A stretch of 64,000 nt of DNA from Chrysemys picta bellii (lineage: Eukaryota; Chordata; Testudines; Emydidae). The stretch spans positions 11,594,998-11,658,997 of the forward strand of contig NC_088791.1 in assembly GCF_011386835.1 (NCBI RefSeq), given 5' to 3'. Position 1 is the first letter of the stretch, and each line of letters begins with the position of its first letter. Below are positions 1 through 11,733 of this stretch, piece by piece. The translations under genes were made by a program, and so were the position numbers. The notes beneath the pieces are model-generated. The model saw only the letters and a program-made list of their open reading frames with translations, did no database searches and was not told where the DNA came from.

Positions 1-429
1 TAGGAAAAAAGGATGAGCTTTGAATCAAAGATACTGTAACACCTAAGAAAATTCAGCTTTTGTTTTTAATTTGCCAGTTTTCTGCTAGGCGCTCTGCTAT
101 CAGTTCTGTGTTTGGAAAAAAAGCAACAAAGCCAGTGTGACACTTTTCATTAGGTTCCCTCAGAGATTATAAATGTACAGTGTCCCTTTTTGCAAGGAGT
201 TTTTAATTAATGAGTTAAGTGTACTTGCTAATTGCATTTCTGAATGGCAGCGGAGGTGACCTCATTCGAAAATTTGTCAGTCTCATGATCCTATCATTCA
301 GTCTGTATTTTAAACAAGGATCCTTCAGCTGATCTAACTTGGATAAGCTGCTTTGGAAATGCTTTCCAACTCTCTTATTTCAGTAGATCAGTCATTTAAA
401 AAAAACAAAAACAACTGCATTATCTCCTA
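1..429. other. unassigned sequence
   Basis: A+T-rich single-copy-looking sequence. I see no repeat, open frame or RNA gene I can support here. Confidence 0.4.
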
Positions 430-727
430 GGAATGCAAGACTTGCCACATTGGCTCAAACCAGTGATCCCCATCTAGTCTGATATCCTGCCTCCAACAGC
501 GGCCAGTGCCAGATCCTTCCCAGGGAGGTTTTAGAATCCCGGTGATGGATAATTATTAAATAACTTGGCCTATAGTTAGGAAGACATTTCCCCGATAGGA
601 GTTAGTTGTTGACTTAAGCCCTGAAGCATGAGGGTTTCTACTTCATCCATCCTACCCAGTGTAATAAAGGTGGAAGTTATCATTTATCCATATAAATGTC
701 TAATCCTTATTTTTGAATCCTATAAAG

Positions 728-1046
728 CAGAGGTTCTCAACCTTTTTTCTTTCTGAGCCCCCCCGCCCCCCCAACATGCTATAAAAACTCCATGGCCCAC
801 TTGTGCCACAATAACTGGTTTTCTGCATATAAAAGCCAGGGCTGGCGTTAGAGGGTAGCAAGCAGGGTAATTGCTTGGGCCCCCACCCCACAGGGGTTCC
901 CACAAAGCTACATTGCTCAGGCTTCAGCTTCAGCCCCAGCTGAGAGGACTCAGGCCCCTGGGTCCCAGCGAGTCTAATGCTGGCCCAGCTTGGCGGCCCC
1001 CCTGAAACTTGCTCGAGGCCCCCAGACCCCTGGCTAAGAACTTCTG
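728..1046. mobile_element. non-autonomous hAT element with 8-bp TSD
   Basis: A 319-bp element with imperfect terminal inverted repeats: the left end starts cagaggttctcaacc and the complement of the right end starts cagaagttcttagcc. It is flanked by a perfect 8-bp target duplication, ctataaag, at 720-727 and 1047-1054. Eight-base duplications are the hAT signature. The centre is G+C-rich and has no transposase. It sits inside the CR1 fragment. Confidence 0.88.
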
Positions 1047-1145
1047 CTATAAAGGTCTTTGTGTCGATGGGCTCTTGTAACATTCAGTTCTACAGCTTAA
1101 TTATTAGCTGTATAAAAAATATTTTAGAGTGCATTTCCTCTCTAA

Positions 1146-1272
1146 ACTGTAAGTTCTTGAGGGCAGAGGCTGTCATTTTCTATATATTTGTGAAGGACAT
1201 GGCACAATGGCCCTCTGACATGGTTGGCCTCTAAGCTCTATCACAATATAAATGTTAAATAATAATAATAAT
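1146..1272 (+). repeat. L2/MIR-type 3' tail
   Basis: Contains 'actgtaagttcttgagggca', 'ggcacaatggccc' and a terminal AATAATAATAAT run, the layout of the old amniote L2/MIR 3' tail. It lies within the reverse CR1 fragment. The exact family is uncertain. Confidence 0.5.
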
Positions 1273-2224
1273 TCTAATTTCATTGAATATCTTCTTGCTC
1301 TTGTCTTAAGCCAGACACTCCTATTCATCCTCTTATCTCTTTTCCATTAATTATTTTGTATACCTTTATCCTGTCTTCTCTTATTTGTCTCACCTTGCTA
1401 AACTAAATAGTTCCAGTCTTTTCTAGCACTTCACCTCATCCAAGGCTTGATGTTGCCAGTGTATCAGCTACACAGTAAGACTGTTGAAACCCATTAATTG
1501 TTACACAGTTATTTTCATTAGCACAGCTGTGCAGTAAAGTAGGCTCACAACTAAAGTTATTTGAATTTTTGATGACAAGAATACAGTGTTGGAATGAGGT
1601 ACTTGGTCTTTAATCAGGCAAACTCCTGTTGATTTTAATCCCTTTCCTTTTTACTGTCTCTTTGCACATCTCAAGCTTCTGGACTAGTCTCTTTAAAGCT
1701 CCCAAACCAGAGCTGGACTGAACAGTTTGCCAATAATTCCTTTACCAGGGAACTAAAAATGCAGCTGTTTTGTTTTCTAGAATTGGCCTGGAGAAACCTG
1801 TGAGGTCAATGAGCTTGATAGGGTTTAATGGGCCTTCTCACCACTTTGCAAAACATGTTGTGAGCTGTGGTCTGGAACTCCCAAGTTTACCTCACTTATT
1901 TGCTTTCTGGTACTTATTACAAGGGAGAGTTCAAATCTTTGTGGTTTAAATGCCAGTGCAATCCAAGATGGTTTTCTCTTTTGCTGCTTTCCAACCTTTA
2001 TTGAGGCAAAAGGAGCATTAATTTCTCTAAAATAAGTCACACTTTTCGAGATTAATTGTGAGAGCCGGACCTTCAGTGGTGTAAATTGATATAGCTCCAT
2101 TTGCTTCACTACAAGCTGAGGATCTGTTCCCTGAGTTCAATTGAATAGTCCAAACTCCGGTGCGGGACTCTGAACTCCTGCGTCTAAACAAAACTCTGAT
2201 ACAAACTCTCAGTGGCATTGGGAA

Positions 2225-2345
2225 AATCACAGAAACTCTCTTGCCATCTGTAAAATGGGGATAATGCATTTACCTGAAGGGGTTATTGTGAGGATTAATT
2301 AGTCTTTGTGCAGGGCTTTCAGGGTATAAAGTGCTGAATATAAGT
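2225..2345 (+). repeat. MIR-like SINE tail
   Basis: 'ccatctgtaaaatggggataa' is followed by 'gttattgtgaggattaatta' and 'taaagtgctgaata', the characteristic order of the MIR/L2 3' half. The 5' part is too diverged to see. Confidence 0.6.
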
Positions 2346-2406
2346 ATTACCAAGCTTTAACATCCCACAGTCCAGGGTTTTTAATGTTGTTTGTTTTTTG
2401 TGTTGT

Positions 2407-2426
2407 TCTCTCTCTCTCTCTCTCTC
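2407..2426. repeat. (TC)10 microsatellite
   Basis: Ten uninterrupted TC dinucleotides. Confidence 0.95.
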
Positions 2427-3738
2427 AAATCTCTGGACTTTGCAACTGGTTCTCCCATTCGTTTGTATCTTCTCCATTCTCCAAAGATCTGAGTCACCGC
2501 ACAGGATACATCTGCCCTCTGGAGGTTGGTTCAGAAGAAAGAGAACCAAATTTTCAAAGGGACCTCAGCTTGGTCTCTGAAATTGTGGGTACAGTGCCAG
2601 GTGTCTGGGTTCTTGTGCATACAAAAACCCAGCACTGTGAGAACAAACTGCTTTCTTGTGGGCAAAAACTCAGGGGCTGAGACTTGTGCCTGCATTCTTA
2701 GAGGCTGCTGTTGAAAATGTGGCTTTTCAAAGAGATACTGTCATGGTTGAAAAGAAATCTATCAGACAGCTTGATTCCCAGATACCAAGAGGGGAAAGCT
2801 ACTTATCCCACTATAAAGGCACAGAGGGCCCTGACAAAAATGGAACCGCACAGTTCCACTGTGCAGGTGGTGAGGTAGGATGCTGGGAACTTACACAGAG
2901 AAGAGGAACAAAGCTGTGCCCCAGCATTCAGGAAACTTGTGGGCAGGATGGATCCTCGGGACAGAGGGGCATGCTTTAGCAGCAGACGGTATTGCTGCAC
3001 TGAGAGCGTAATGGTACCCACAGAGCACTGCCCCGGGGTGGAGGACAGATTCTTTCTTGTCCTACACATCCCCACAAATCTCCCCAGGGCACCACCTAGC
3101 TCCTCAGGCGGGTGGCTTTGTAAAGTATTGGGCATGAAGACCACAGGTGTACCTAGGATTGCGGGACAGCAGCTAGCACAGCACAGTCCATTCATATGCA
3201 CCAGGTGAGCTCTTCATGTCTGATTTTGAATGCACACATTTCACTCAGGCAGATCTGGCTCTTGATTAAAAAAACAACAACTTAAACCGCCCTCCATCAA
3301 AAATCAGTGACTGCAAGAGAATATCAGAGAATTGAGCAACATGTGAAGGACATGTTGTTTCCTTTAGGGTACTGACTAAAGGTTACGTCACTTGGATACT
3401 TTGGATGTTTGTGAGCACTACAGGACTTGGAAAGGGAAAGCAAAAAGGAAAAACACTGGGGAGGTGAACAATTTGTTTTGTTTTATGACTCTTAGTAGTT
3501 TAACGAGGGAGCGATTACTCATGCCCTGTCACTGCGGATCTAGAAAATTCCGCTGGGCTTAAAAACTGGCAGGAAAAAGTAGTTTCCTAAAAAACAATGA
3601 ATTAATTACACAAAGGCCATTACTCAGGAGTCCCTGGTGACTAGGAAGGGACAGAGTCTGACTTATGCAAGAGTCAGGATCTGTTTTAAATTCCCCCCCC
3701 CGCAACCCCCTCACTGCTCCCATGACAGCCCTTTTCAG

Positions 3739-4296
3739 TAGGGTTACCATACGTCCGGTTTTTCCCGGACATGTCCGGCTTTTCGGCAATCAAACCCCTG
3801 TCCGGGGGGAATTGCCAAAAAGCCGAACATGTCCGGGAAAATGGCGGCTCTGCTCCTCTCCTGACTCTTCGGCTCTGTTTAAGAGCCGAGCACTACGGGC
3901 TTTGGGCAGCCCCCATGCCTCCGGACCCTGCGCCGCCAGAGCCCGGGAGGGGAAATGCCCGGCCGGGGGCGCAGGGTCCGGAGGCATAGGGGCTGTCCGA
4001 AGCCCAAGCGCTACCGGCTTCACGGTTTGCCGGGCAGCCTCCAGACCCTGCGCCCCCGGCTGGGCGCTTCCCCTCCCAGGCTCCAGCTGCGCTGGGGAAG
4101 CGCCGGCCGGGGGCGCAGGGTCTGGTGGCTGCCCGGCAAACCGTGACGCCAGTAGCGCTCGGGCAGCCCTTTTCGCGTGGCTGGGAGTGGGAGGGAGGAG
4201 GGGGCGGAGTTGGGGCGGGGCTAGGGTGGGGAAATGGGCGGGGCCAGGGCCCCGTGGAGGGTCCTCTTTTTTTATTTGTTAAATATGGTAACCCTA
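3739..4296. mobile_element. G+C-rich non-autonomous hAT element
   Basis: A 558-bp element with perfect 13-bp terminal inverted repeats (tagggttaccata / tatggtaacccta) and a perfect 8-bp duplication, cttttcag, at 3731-3738 and 4297-4304. The interior is very G+C-rich and contains inverted blocks, such as ccggaccctgcgcc near 3920 against gcgcagggtccgg near 3970, and the same with ccagaccctgcgcccc near 4040. The 205-codon open frame that crosses it reflects a lack of stops in G+C-rich DNA. Confidence 0.92.
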
Positions 4297-4311
4297 CTTT
4301 TCAGCCTCCTC

Positions 4312-4496
4312 AGGGGGGAGGGATAGCTTAGTGATTTGAGCATTGCCTGCTAAACCGAGCATTGTGAGCTCAATCCTTGAGGAGGCCATTTAGGGAGCTG
4401 GGGCAAAATCTGTCTGGGGATTGGTCCTGCTTTGAGCAGGGGGTTGGCTTAGATGACCTCCTGAAGTCCTCTCCAACTCTGATATTCTATGATTTC
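4312..4496 (+). mobile_element. tRNA-derived SINE with CR1-like tail
   Basis: The head resembles a pol III promoter: A box tagcttagtga at 4324-4334 and B box gagctcaatcc at 4366-4376. The 3' end 'gatattctatgattt' resembles the CR1 terminus, so CR1 reverse transcriptase probably moved it. This is the turtle pol III SINE architecture. It begins a few bases after the right target duplication of the neighbouring hAT element. Confidence 0.85.
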
Positions 4497-5146
4497 TGGG
4501 GAAATGATTGATTGGGCCAGCACCTTCTACCAAATCCCTTTTCCCTGTTTCCCTCAAAAATGAGATGAGAGAGTGCGTGAACCAGACATTTCCTGAAGAG
4601 GTAGGATCGGAGGACAAGTCTCCCACCCACGAAAGATAAAACAAGATAGAGTATTTGTGGAGTTTATGCCATAGGGTGGTTGAGAGACAGGGGGACTGTT
4701 GGATCTCCTCAGCTCTCGAAGGCAAGAGAGAGAGAAGGGGTCAAAAAAATTCAGTTCAGTTTTGGTGTAAAGCTTTGTTGGGGGAGGAAGGGCAATATTT
4801 TTTTATTCAGCTTGTTCACACATCTTTAAACCTACCCTCAGCTGCATGACCCACATTCCCATGCATTTTAAACTTTCCACTGCTGCATGAGCATGGGTTC
4901 TTGTAGAAGTTTGCAACAATGCATCGTGAGTACTTGTAATTCACATCTGGTCTACTATGTCCACCTGTGTGCAGCATATGCACCATTTCCCTCTATGCTG
5001 GAAGCCTGTTGCAAGTTTTTTGGGACTGGAAAACAGATATGCTGCTGTTACATGTTGGAGTTTTACTGTGGACTGTAAACAGAGGGCTTCTGTAATATGC
5101 AAACACAAATTATGTGCATTTCATACCAAAATCCCCAACATTATTA
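4497..5146. other. unassigned sequence
   Basis: No repeat or gene recognised; the short open frames look random. Confidence 0.4.
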
Positions 5147-5551
5147 CAGTAGAACCTCAGAGTTACGAACACCTCAGGAATGGAGGTTGTTCGCAACTCT
5201 GAAATGTTCATAACTCTGAACAAATCGTTATGGTTGTTCTTTCAAAGGTTTCCCACTGAACATTGACCTAAAACAGCTTTGAATCTTTATTATGCAGAAG
5301 AAAAATGCTGCTTTCAACCATCTTAATTTAAATGAAACAAGCACAGAAAGTCTCCTTGCCTTGTCAAATCTTTTTTTTAAACTTTCCCTTTATTTTTTAG
5401 TAAATTATGTTTAACACAGTACTGTGCTGGATTTGCTTTTTTTTGTTTTGGTCTTTGCTGCTGCCTGATTGAATACTTCTGATTCCAAATGAGCTGTGTG
5501 GTTGACTGGTCAGTTCGTAACTCTGGTATTCGTAACGCTGAGGATCTAATG
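5147..5551. mobile_element. Tigger/mariner-type non-autonomous element
   Basis: A 405-bp element flanked by TA (5145-5146 and 5552-5553). The left end reads cagtagaacctcagagttac. The right end is its diverged inverse complement, gtaacgctgaggatctaatg. A second inverted copy of the ends, 'ttcgcaactctga', lies just inside the left end. TA duplication and this terminus are typical of pogo/Tigger elements. There is no transposase. Confidence 0.85.
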
Positions 5552-6334
5552 TATTACCATATTGGCATAAGTTATTGGGTTTCTTTTGCCTGCAGTGCAG
5601 ATCACCCAGGAGAGGATGGGAAAAAAAGTGTCCAGCATAATATACTTCAAAAGTTTGGTATAATCATTGCAAACTGAAATTAACCAGGCACTCTAGGGGT
5701 GTTAGTGCTGTATACAATATGTCCTGAACTTACCCTACCCCGACTTTGTTCTGTTTCCATGCTGTGTAGCCTGAATCATTTCCCCCTCTATCATGTAAGT
5801 TACAGAAATTAGCTTTGGCATTGTTAAACTCATTTCTTTTTTTTTTTTCTTTCTCAGCTTCAGTCCAGGATGTTATCAGTTTTACAGGGAAATCCAAGGG
5901 TAACGCTGCAAAGCTTCTGGATTTTAAGCTTATGTCTGAGAAGTGCACATCTGTGCCTCTTGATTTTGGAATTCACTCTCATCCCTTAAATTTATGGTGC
6001 TGATGTGGTTTTGAATTTCTTCTTTCAAAAGCACTAATGTTAGCTTATGTCTTTGTGTTGGATCTTTGCCCTTGGATGTAGGACCCAATGCCTTAGACAA
6101 AAATACAGAGTTCTTGCTACATACACTATGAAAAAGTGTTGAATCTTAAGCCAGAATACCCGCTCTTAGCTTTACTAATGACCTCATCAGAATAGGCTTC
6201 AATATAAAGCGAGGCGTTTGAACTGGACCTGCCATGGATTGGGAACTAGTTAAAGGTGTTTTGAAGATAGGAGTGATGTGAACAACATCACTGATTACGC
6301 AGGATCTAAAAAACGAAGAGGGAGACACTAGAAA
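5552..6334. other. unassigned sequence
   Basis: No repeat or gene recognised, apart from a T tract near 5838. Confidence 0.4.
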
Positions 6335-6620
6335 GAGGAAGCAGTGCGTGTAGTGGCTAGAGCAGTGGACTGGGTATCAGAACTGATGAGACTCACTTTT
6401 GGCTCATTGGGCAGTATAGTTAAGGCGTGGCTGGGCACCCACTGTTGCGATTGAAATAACTGCAAGTTATTAGCACCTCTGAAAATGAGCATCTTATCCT
6501 CTCTGGGGAAAATATTTACTTACCCCACACATGGGCGGGGAGGCTTGATTCATTAATGTCTGTAAAGTGCTTTGAGATCCGCAGCTGGATGGTGCTATAT
6601 ATGTGCAAAGTATCTTATTA
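6335..6620 (+). repeat. MIR SINE
   Basis: The head 'gtagtggctagagcagtggac' is followed by 'gtaaagtgctttgagatccg' and an A+T-rich tail, the MIR order from tRNA-like head to 3' end. The central part is diverged. Confidence 0.7.
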
Positions 6621-8904
6621 TTATTTATGTATAATTAAATATGAAAGAAGAGGTAGTTAGTTTGTGAGGTGCTTAGAGATCCTTGCAATAAGGGGTACAA
6701 TTCAAATAGGAAGTGACCGTTAGGATGAGGCTTTCATTACAGAAGTCGAGGCAATGCAGTGTATATATCATAGTGCAGTTGAGATCCCAAACTCTATCCT
6801 GGTTGCCAGGAATCCTATGATCCTTTATTCTTGATAAGTATATCTCCCAACTCCTCACCGCCACCTTGTCCTCCACCTACACCTTTGGTGTAATGTACCC
6901 TGGCTGGTAGGAAGTGTTCTAGACCAGAGTGATCTTCTTCCCTGCAGGTCTCACATGATGAACTGTACATTTCTATCCCATAATGTACTGTCAACAGCTA
7001 TGGTTCACACTGCTAGTTCAATGCGTCCCATTTGTTTATTGTGTCACTAAAACATTTTGGATCTGATGTTGCTGTTAATTGTAAGAACATTTGCAAATCT
7101 GCCTTAGATAGAGTTAAACCTGCTCACATGAGTAACTGATGCAGGGCCAGGCATATATTACAAGCCAAATATTGCTGTAACTTACACTTGTGCCGTTTCA
7201 CTGGTTTCAGCTGAGAGCAGAAGTTGGCCTGATACCATTTGGGCATGGAGAACACCCAGTGAAGCCATGTCTTAAAGAGAATCATTTGTGAAGCCATGTC
7301 TTAAAAAGAGTTTCCAAGTCACTATAAATCATCTGTCTGTCCCTTTTTCCTTTTGTTGTAAAAAATTCATGACTTAATAAATATTTCAAATTTAAACTAC
7401 AACTTTTCCTGGGTAAAGTAACTTGGTTTAATAAAAGAACTTGACACTTATATTCTTGTATTGGTTTTAGAGCTATGTAATGCTCAGAGGAAGTGGGCAA
7501 TATAAGTGCAAAAAAAAAGTAATTGTATTATTCCATCTCACACAGTACCTGAGAAACTCCAGAAGGTAGTTACTGGGGATTGAAACCAGCAACCTGCTAC
7601 AGAGATGCAAGACTCCATAGTCCAAGTGTAAAAAGATAAATTAGGGAAGGGTTTATTTCCAAGCTGTTACCAATAGTGGAGAGAGAAAAATATGTATAGA
7701 GCACTTGATACTAGGCCTGGACTAGCACACTGCTTTCCACCATATGGAGGACCCCTAGTTTAACACGTGTGGTCCATTTCCCTAGGGCTGAAGGGCTAGG
7801 AGAGCCCTTCAGGGAGAGGGTGCATCATGCTGCAGGTACCCTCTCTGCCCAACGCTAGAACCTTTCTGACCACTTGCACAGGCTCCAGGAATCAAAGTGA
7901 TAGTCTGCTAGGCTGAGGCCTGTCAGGTTTGTGAAGAGTGAAAGGAGAAAATGGTGTGGGGTAAAGAGGAGGGAGAGACTAGGGCTCTGAAGAATCTCCC
8001 TATTTTCTCTCCCCCAAAACACACATCCAGAAGGGAGGGGCAAGGGAGAAAGGGACAAGGTCACAAGCTTTCCGTCTGCCCGTGACATGCTTTGGCAGGC
8101 TCTTTTTGTGAGCCCCTTTCACTCCGAACACACTGGAATATCAAAAAAAAAAATCAATATTTTCCTTTTTTTGAAAACATTCTCTAGAACTCTTATATAA
8201 TAAACTCTGTTTACGCAAGCTGACAAGTCACCTGATTGAAAGGCTTCTGATCTCACTGTATTTAACACTCAATACATTGTCATCGTTCAATGTAGCAACG
8301 TTTGCTGAGTCATGCGGTCAACAAAACTGTTCGCTGTCTGACGCTGTGAACTTTTGAAGCCCCGGATATATATATTTAGTGTCAGTAGAGAAGATACTGT
8401 CCAGCCTCTGTTAATGTTTAGCAAAGCTTATTTAATTTTCATATAAAAGATCCACTCAGTTTATTCTGCTAATACTATCACTGTGCTGTTTGTTTTCACT
8501 GGATGTGAATTCTTCACTATTTTTCTGCCGAGAGAAAGCACCAGCTGAAATTGTCAGAACTGCTACAGAGATGTAGTGTAGTCGAAAAATTACTGTATGC
8601 CATCCTCCATCTGATACGTATGTGATTAAAGGAACCTGCAAATGCTGACTGTCTAACACTATAGTGCCACAGTCTGTTAATAGCGGTGCACTTGTTACCT
8701 ATTGCAAATTCACGCCTTTGTTTGCAGACCTATATACATGCTATATTTAAGTTACCTAGAAGTGTAAAACTTGACAGTCAATCTTTATTTATTTTAGTAA
8801 GTGTGTCTGGGCCAGATTTTCAAACTACTTTGTCTAAATTGTGCTGATAAATCATTCATTTGCTCATGTCAATGAGCACTTCGGTCATAAGTGTCCATTT
8901 TATG
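6621..8904. other. mostly unassigned sequence
   Basis: No coding region supported. On the reverse strand near 7540-7625 there is a B-box-like ggtttcaatcc after tRNA-like sequence, possibly an old SINE head. I am not sure enough to list it separately. Confidence 0.35.
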
Positions 8905-8994
8905 GCACCGTATAGACTAACAAATTTATTTGCCACAAGGACTCCTCGTTGTTTTTGCTGATATAGATTAACACGGCTACCACTCTGAAACCTA
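8905..8994 (+). mobile_element. Penelope-type terminal fragment with 11-bp TSD
   Basis: A 90-bp insert ending in 'agattaacacggctaccact' and containing 'ggactcctcgttgtttttgc', the recurrent tail of Penelope-like elements in reptiles. It is flanked by an 11-bp duplication, tccattttatg, at 8894-8904 and 8995-9005. A SINE mobilised the same way is the alternative. Confidence 0.72.
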
Positions 8995-9044
8995 TCCATT
9001 TTATGTTCAGAGTTGCCTCTTTAGACAGCCAGTCTTCAAACTGA

Positions 9045-9340
9045 GCTCACAGTGTTACCTTAATGAGGGCTCAATCCAGTTCCCATTGACTTCGGTGGGG
9101 ATTGAATCAGGCCTTTAGCAATCTGCAAAAATGTGCAATTTCATTTCTAAATGTAATAAATCTCAGCTGTTCACCATAGCTTTCAGCTTTATAAATCCTC
9201 TGCTGCTTACTCCAACTCTCCCTAAAGGCTCACCGTACAAACTTATGCCCTCGTTTTGCAAAGACTTAGGCACGTGCTTAACTTTATACACTGCATAGAT
9301 CTTTGCGGGATTTGGGCCTCAGAGGGTATATATCACATTA
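9045..9340. repeat. ancient amniote repeat, class unknown
   Basis: Phrases such as 'cagttcccattgacttcggt' and 'taggcacgtgcttaacttta' recur in old reptile and bird repeats. A similar phrase is at 16790-16890 in this window. I cannot assign a class. Confidence 0.35.
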
Positions 9341-9404
9341 CATTAATCTGTAACACTTCTATATTTTCAAGGTGTTATATTAACCAAACTTCACAAAATT
9401 CCCT

Positions 9405-9615
9405 GGAAAGTAAGTGAGTATCCTCCTTTTACAGGTGGCGAAACTCAGATACAGAGACAATAAAGGCCAAATCTTTCTCCCACCAAAGTCAGTGAGAAGG
9501 TTTCCAACAGCATTAATAGGCACAGATATGTGTGGTAAGTGCTGCAGAGTAAATCAGTGGCTGATTTGGGATTAGAACTCAAGATTTCCTGGCTTCCATG
9601 CTCAGACCATGACAT
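9405..9615 (-). repeat. MIR SINE, reverse strand
   Basis: 'cttttacaggtggcgaaactc', then 'aaatcagtggctgatttggg' and 'agaactcaagatttcctggc', ending with 'atgctcagaccatgacatgc'. This is a MIR read backwards from 3' half to tRNA-like head. Confidence 0.65.
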
Positions 9616-10166
9616 GCTGACTTTGATCATGTAGCATTCATTTCAAATGTAGTTTCTGTTATAGGCGGGGCCATATTTGGCTACTAGTGAAAACCCTGAA
9701 ATTAACCCACCTAAAGTGTCTGAGTAAAGCAGAAAATATTCTGCAAGAAAGGGTATTTTACTCAATATTCAACAGCCATCTCTCCCATCTCTAACCTCAT
9801 TGTATTTACTGTGTGGAACATCACATTATACTAATTTAATCAGATCTAAAACTTGCAGGGTGGGTGTTAGCATCAGTGAGCATTATTGTATTAGGGTGTC
9901 TGTTTAATTAATATGATTTATTTTGTGCAGCAGCATTAGTCAAATACACTAGTCAGATATTAAGATGCTGGATAATAATAACCAATAGCATTTATAGTTA
10001 TATGCATGTCGAGACAGGGGTAATGAAATCTTGTGCTTCAAGACTTCCTCTACTTGGTCTAGGGGATAAGAAGGAATCTTTGTCCCATGTACAGCATTGA
10101 ACAGAAGGGTATTTTCCACCTCCCTCTGTTTATTACAGGATTACAGATTTGATGGACCGTTGATGT
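9616..10166. other. unassigned sequence
   Basis: A+T-rich; nothing recognised. Confidence 0.4.
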
Positions 10167-11648
10167 GATAAGAATTTAAGAATTGCCATACTGGGTCAGA
10201 CCAAAGGTCCATCTAGCCCAGTATCCTGTCTTCCAACAGTGGTCAATGCCAGGTGCTTCAGAGGGAATGAACAGAACAGGTAATCATTAAGTGATCCGTC
10301 CCCTGTCACCCATTCCCAACTTCTGGCAAACAGAGGCTAGGGACACCATCCCTGCCCATCCTAATAGCCACTGATGGACCTATCCTCCATGAACTTATCT
10401 AGTTCTTTTTTGAAACCTGTTATAGTCTTGGCCTTCACAACATCCTCTGGCATAGAGTTCCAGAGGTGGACTGTGCATTGGGTGAAGAAATACTTCCTTT
10501 TGTTTGTTATAAACATGCTGCCTATTAATTTCATTTGGTGACCCCGAGTTCTTGTGTTATGAGAACACTTCCTTATTTACTTTCTCCTCAGCAGTCATGA
10601 TTTTATAGACCTCTATCATATCTCCCCTTAGTCATCTCTTTATTACAAGCTGAAAAGTCCCAGTCTTATTAATAATCTCTCCTCATATGGAAGCTGTTTC
10701 ATACCCCTAATCGTTTTTGTTGACCTTTTCTGTACCTTTTCCAGTTCCAATATATCTTTTTTGAGATAGGGCGACCACATCTGCACACAGTATTCAAGAT
10801 GTGGGTGTACCATGGATTTATATAGAGGCAATATGATATTTTCTGTTTTATTATCTATCCCTTTCCTAATGATTCCCAACATTCTGTTCTCTTTTTTGGC
10901 AGCCGCTGCACATTGAGTAGATGTTTTCAGAGAATTATCCACAATGTCTTCCAAGATCTCTTTCTTGAGTGGTAACAGCTTATTTAGATCCCATCGTTTT
11001 AATGTATTGTTGGGATGATGTTTTCCAATGTATATTACTTTGCATTTATCAATACTGAATTTCATCTGCCATTTTGTTGCCCAGTCACCCAGTCTTGAGA
11101 GGTCGCCTTGTAATCTTTGCAGTCTGCTTTTGATTTAACTATCTTGAGTAGCTTTGTATCATCTGCAAATCTTGCCACCTCACTGTTTACCCCCTTTTCT
11201 AGATCATTTATTAGTCATTGAACAGTACAGGTCCCAGAACAGACTTGTGGGGGACACACCACTATTTACCTCTCTCCATTCTGAAAACTGATAATTTATT
11301 CCTACCCTTTGTTTCCTAACTTTTAACCAGTTACTTATCCATGAGAAGAACTTTCCTCTTATCCCATGACAGCTTACTTTGCTTAAGAGCCTTTAGTGAG
11401 GGATCTTGTCAAAGGCTTTCTGAAAATCTCAATACACTGTATCGCCCTTCTCCACATGCTTGTTGACCCCCTCAAAGAATTCTAGTAAATTGGTGAGGCC
11501 TGATTGCCCTTTACAGAAACAATGTTGACTCTTCGCCAACAAATCATGTTCATCCATGTATCTGACAGTTCTGTTCTCCTGTGGTATAGCTGGTGCCCCA
11601 TTACCTTCAAAACCAAAATAACAAACCAGAATAACCAAGCTATTCAAC
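10167..11648 (-). mobile_element. CR1 LINE, 5'-truncated, reverse strand
   Basis: About 1.5 kb of CR1 covering the distal half of the reverse-transcriptase ORF and the 3' UTR. The 3' terminus on the reverse strand is near 10167, where 'ccatactgggtcagaccaaa' and 'ggtccatctagcccagtatc' mark the CR1 end. Coding sequence starts near 10643 and runs to about 11648, where the copy is truncated. Frames shift several times, so it is inactive. Confidence 0.88.
10643..11647 (-). pseudogene. CR1 reverse-transcriptase remnant
   Basis: Two separate frames on the reverse strand match CR1 ORF2 in order. The upstream piece (11429-11647) contains FCKGQSGLTNLLEFFEGVNK, the block before the polymerase A motif, and ends at KGDTVY where the YLDF motif should follow. 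The downstream piece (10643-11065) contains the C-terminal blocks ILPLYKSMVHPHLEYCVQMW and LEKVQKRSTKTI. The stretch between, which should hold the FADD motif, is frame-broken: DNA near 11190 still resembles the FADD region but has stops. The protein polymerises cDNA at the nick in the intact family. Here it is a relic. Confidence 0.85.
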
Positions 11649-11715
11649 TGTCATTCTGTGATTTGGACTTCACAGATTGACCTAACCCAAAGAGGCAAGA
11701 ATGTCTGAGCTGAGA

Positions 11716-11733
11716 ATATATATATATATATAT
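11716..11733. repeat. (AT)9 microsatellite
   Basis: Eighteen bases of uninterrupted AT. Confidence 0.95.

Larger units (their letters stand above)
430..1450 (-). mobile_element. CR1 LINE fragment, split by two insertions
   Basis: Reverse-strand CR1 3' region. The parts at 430-719, 1055-1145 and about 1273-1450 run in the order expected of a CR1 3' end read backwards (for example 'atctagtctgatatcctgcc' near 475 and 'ttatttgtctcaccttgcta' near 1382). The hAT element at 728-1046 and an L2-type tail at 1146-1272 interrupt it, so it is older than both. It is non-coding. The family call rests on recognising CR1 phrases by eye, and the ends are approximate. Confidence 0.6.
1451..3730. other. mostly unassigned sequence
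   Basis: Apart from a MIR-like tail near 2225-2345 and a TC microsatellite at 2407-2426, I recognise nothing here. The open frames of 60-130 codons on both strands overlap each other and show no family resemblance. Confidence 0.4.

Noticed and set aside
3665..4282. 205-codon forward open frame
   Set aside because: Lies almost wholly inside the G+C-rich hAT element; other frames are also open there and the protein is low-complexity Ala/Gly/Arg/Pro.
7540..7625. Reverse-strand tRNA-like sequence with B-box-like ggtttcaatcc
   Set aside because: No convincing A box or cloverleaf; perhaps a worn SINE head, too weak to list.
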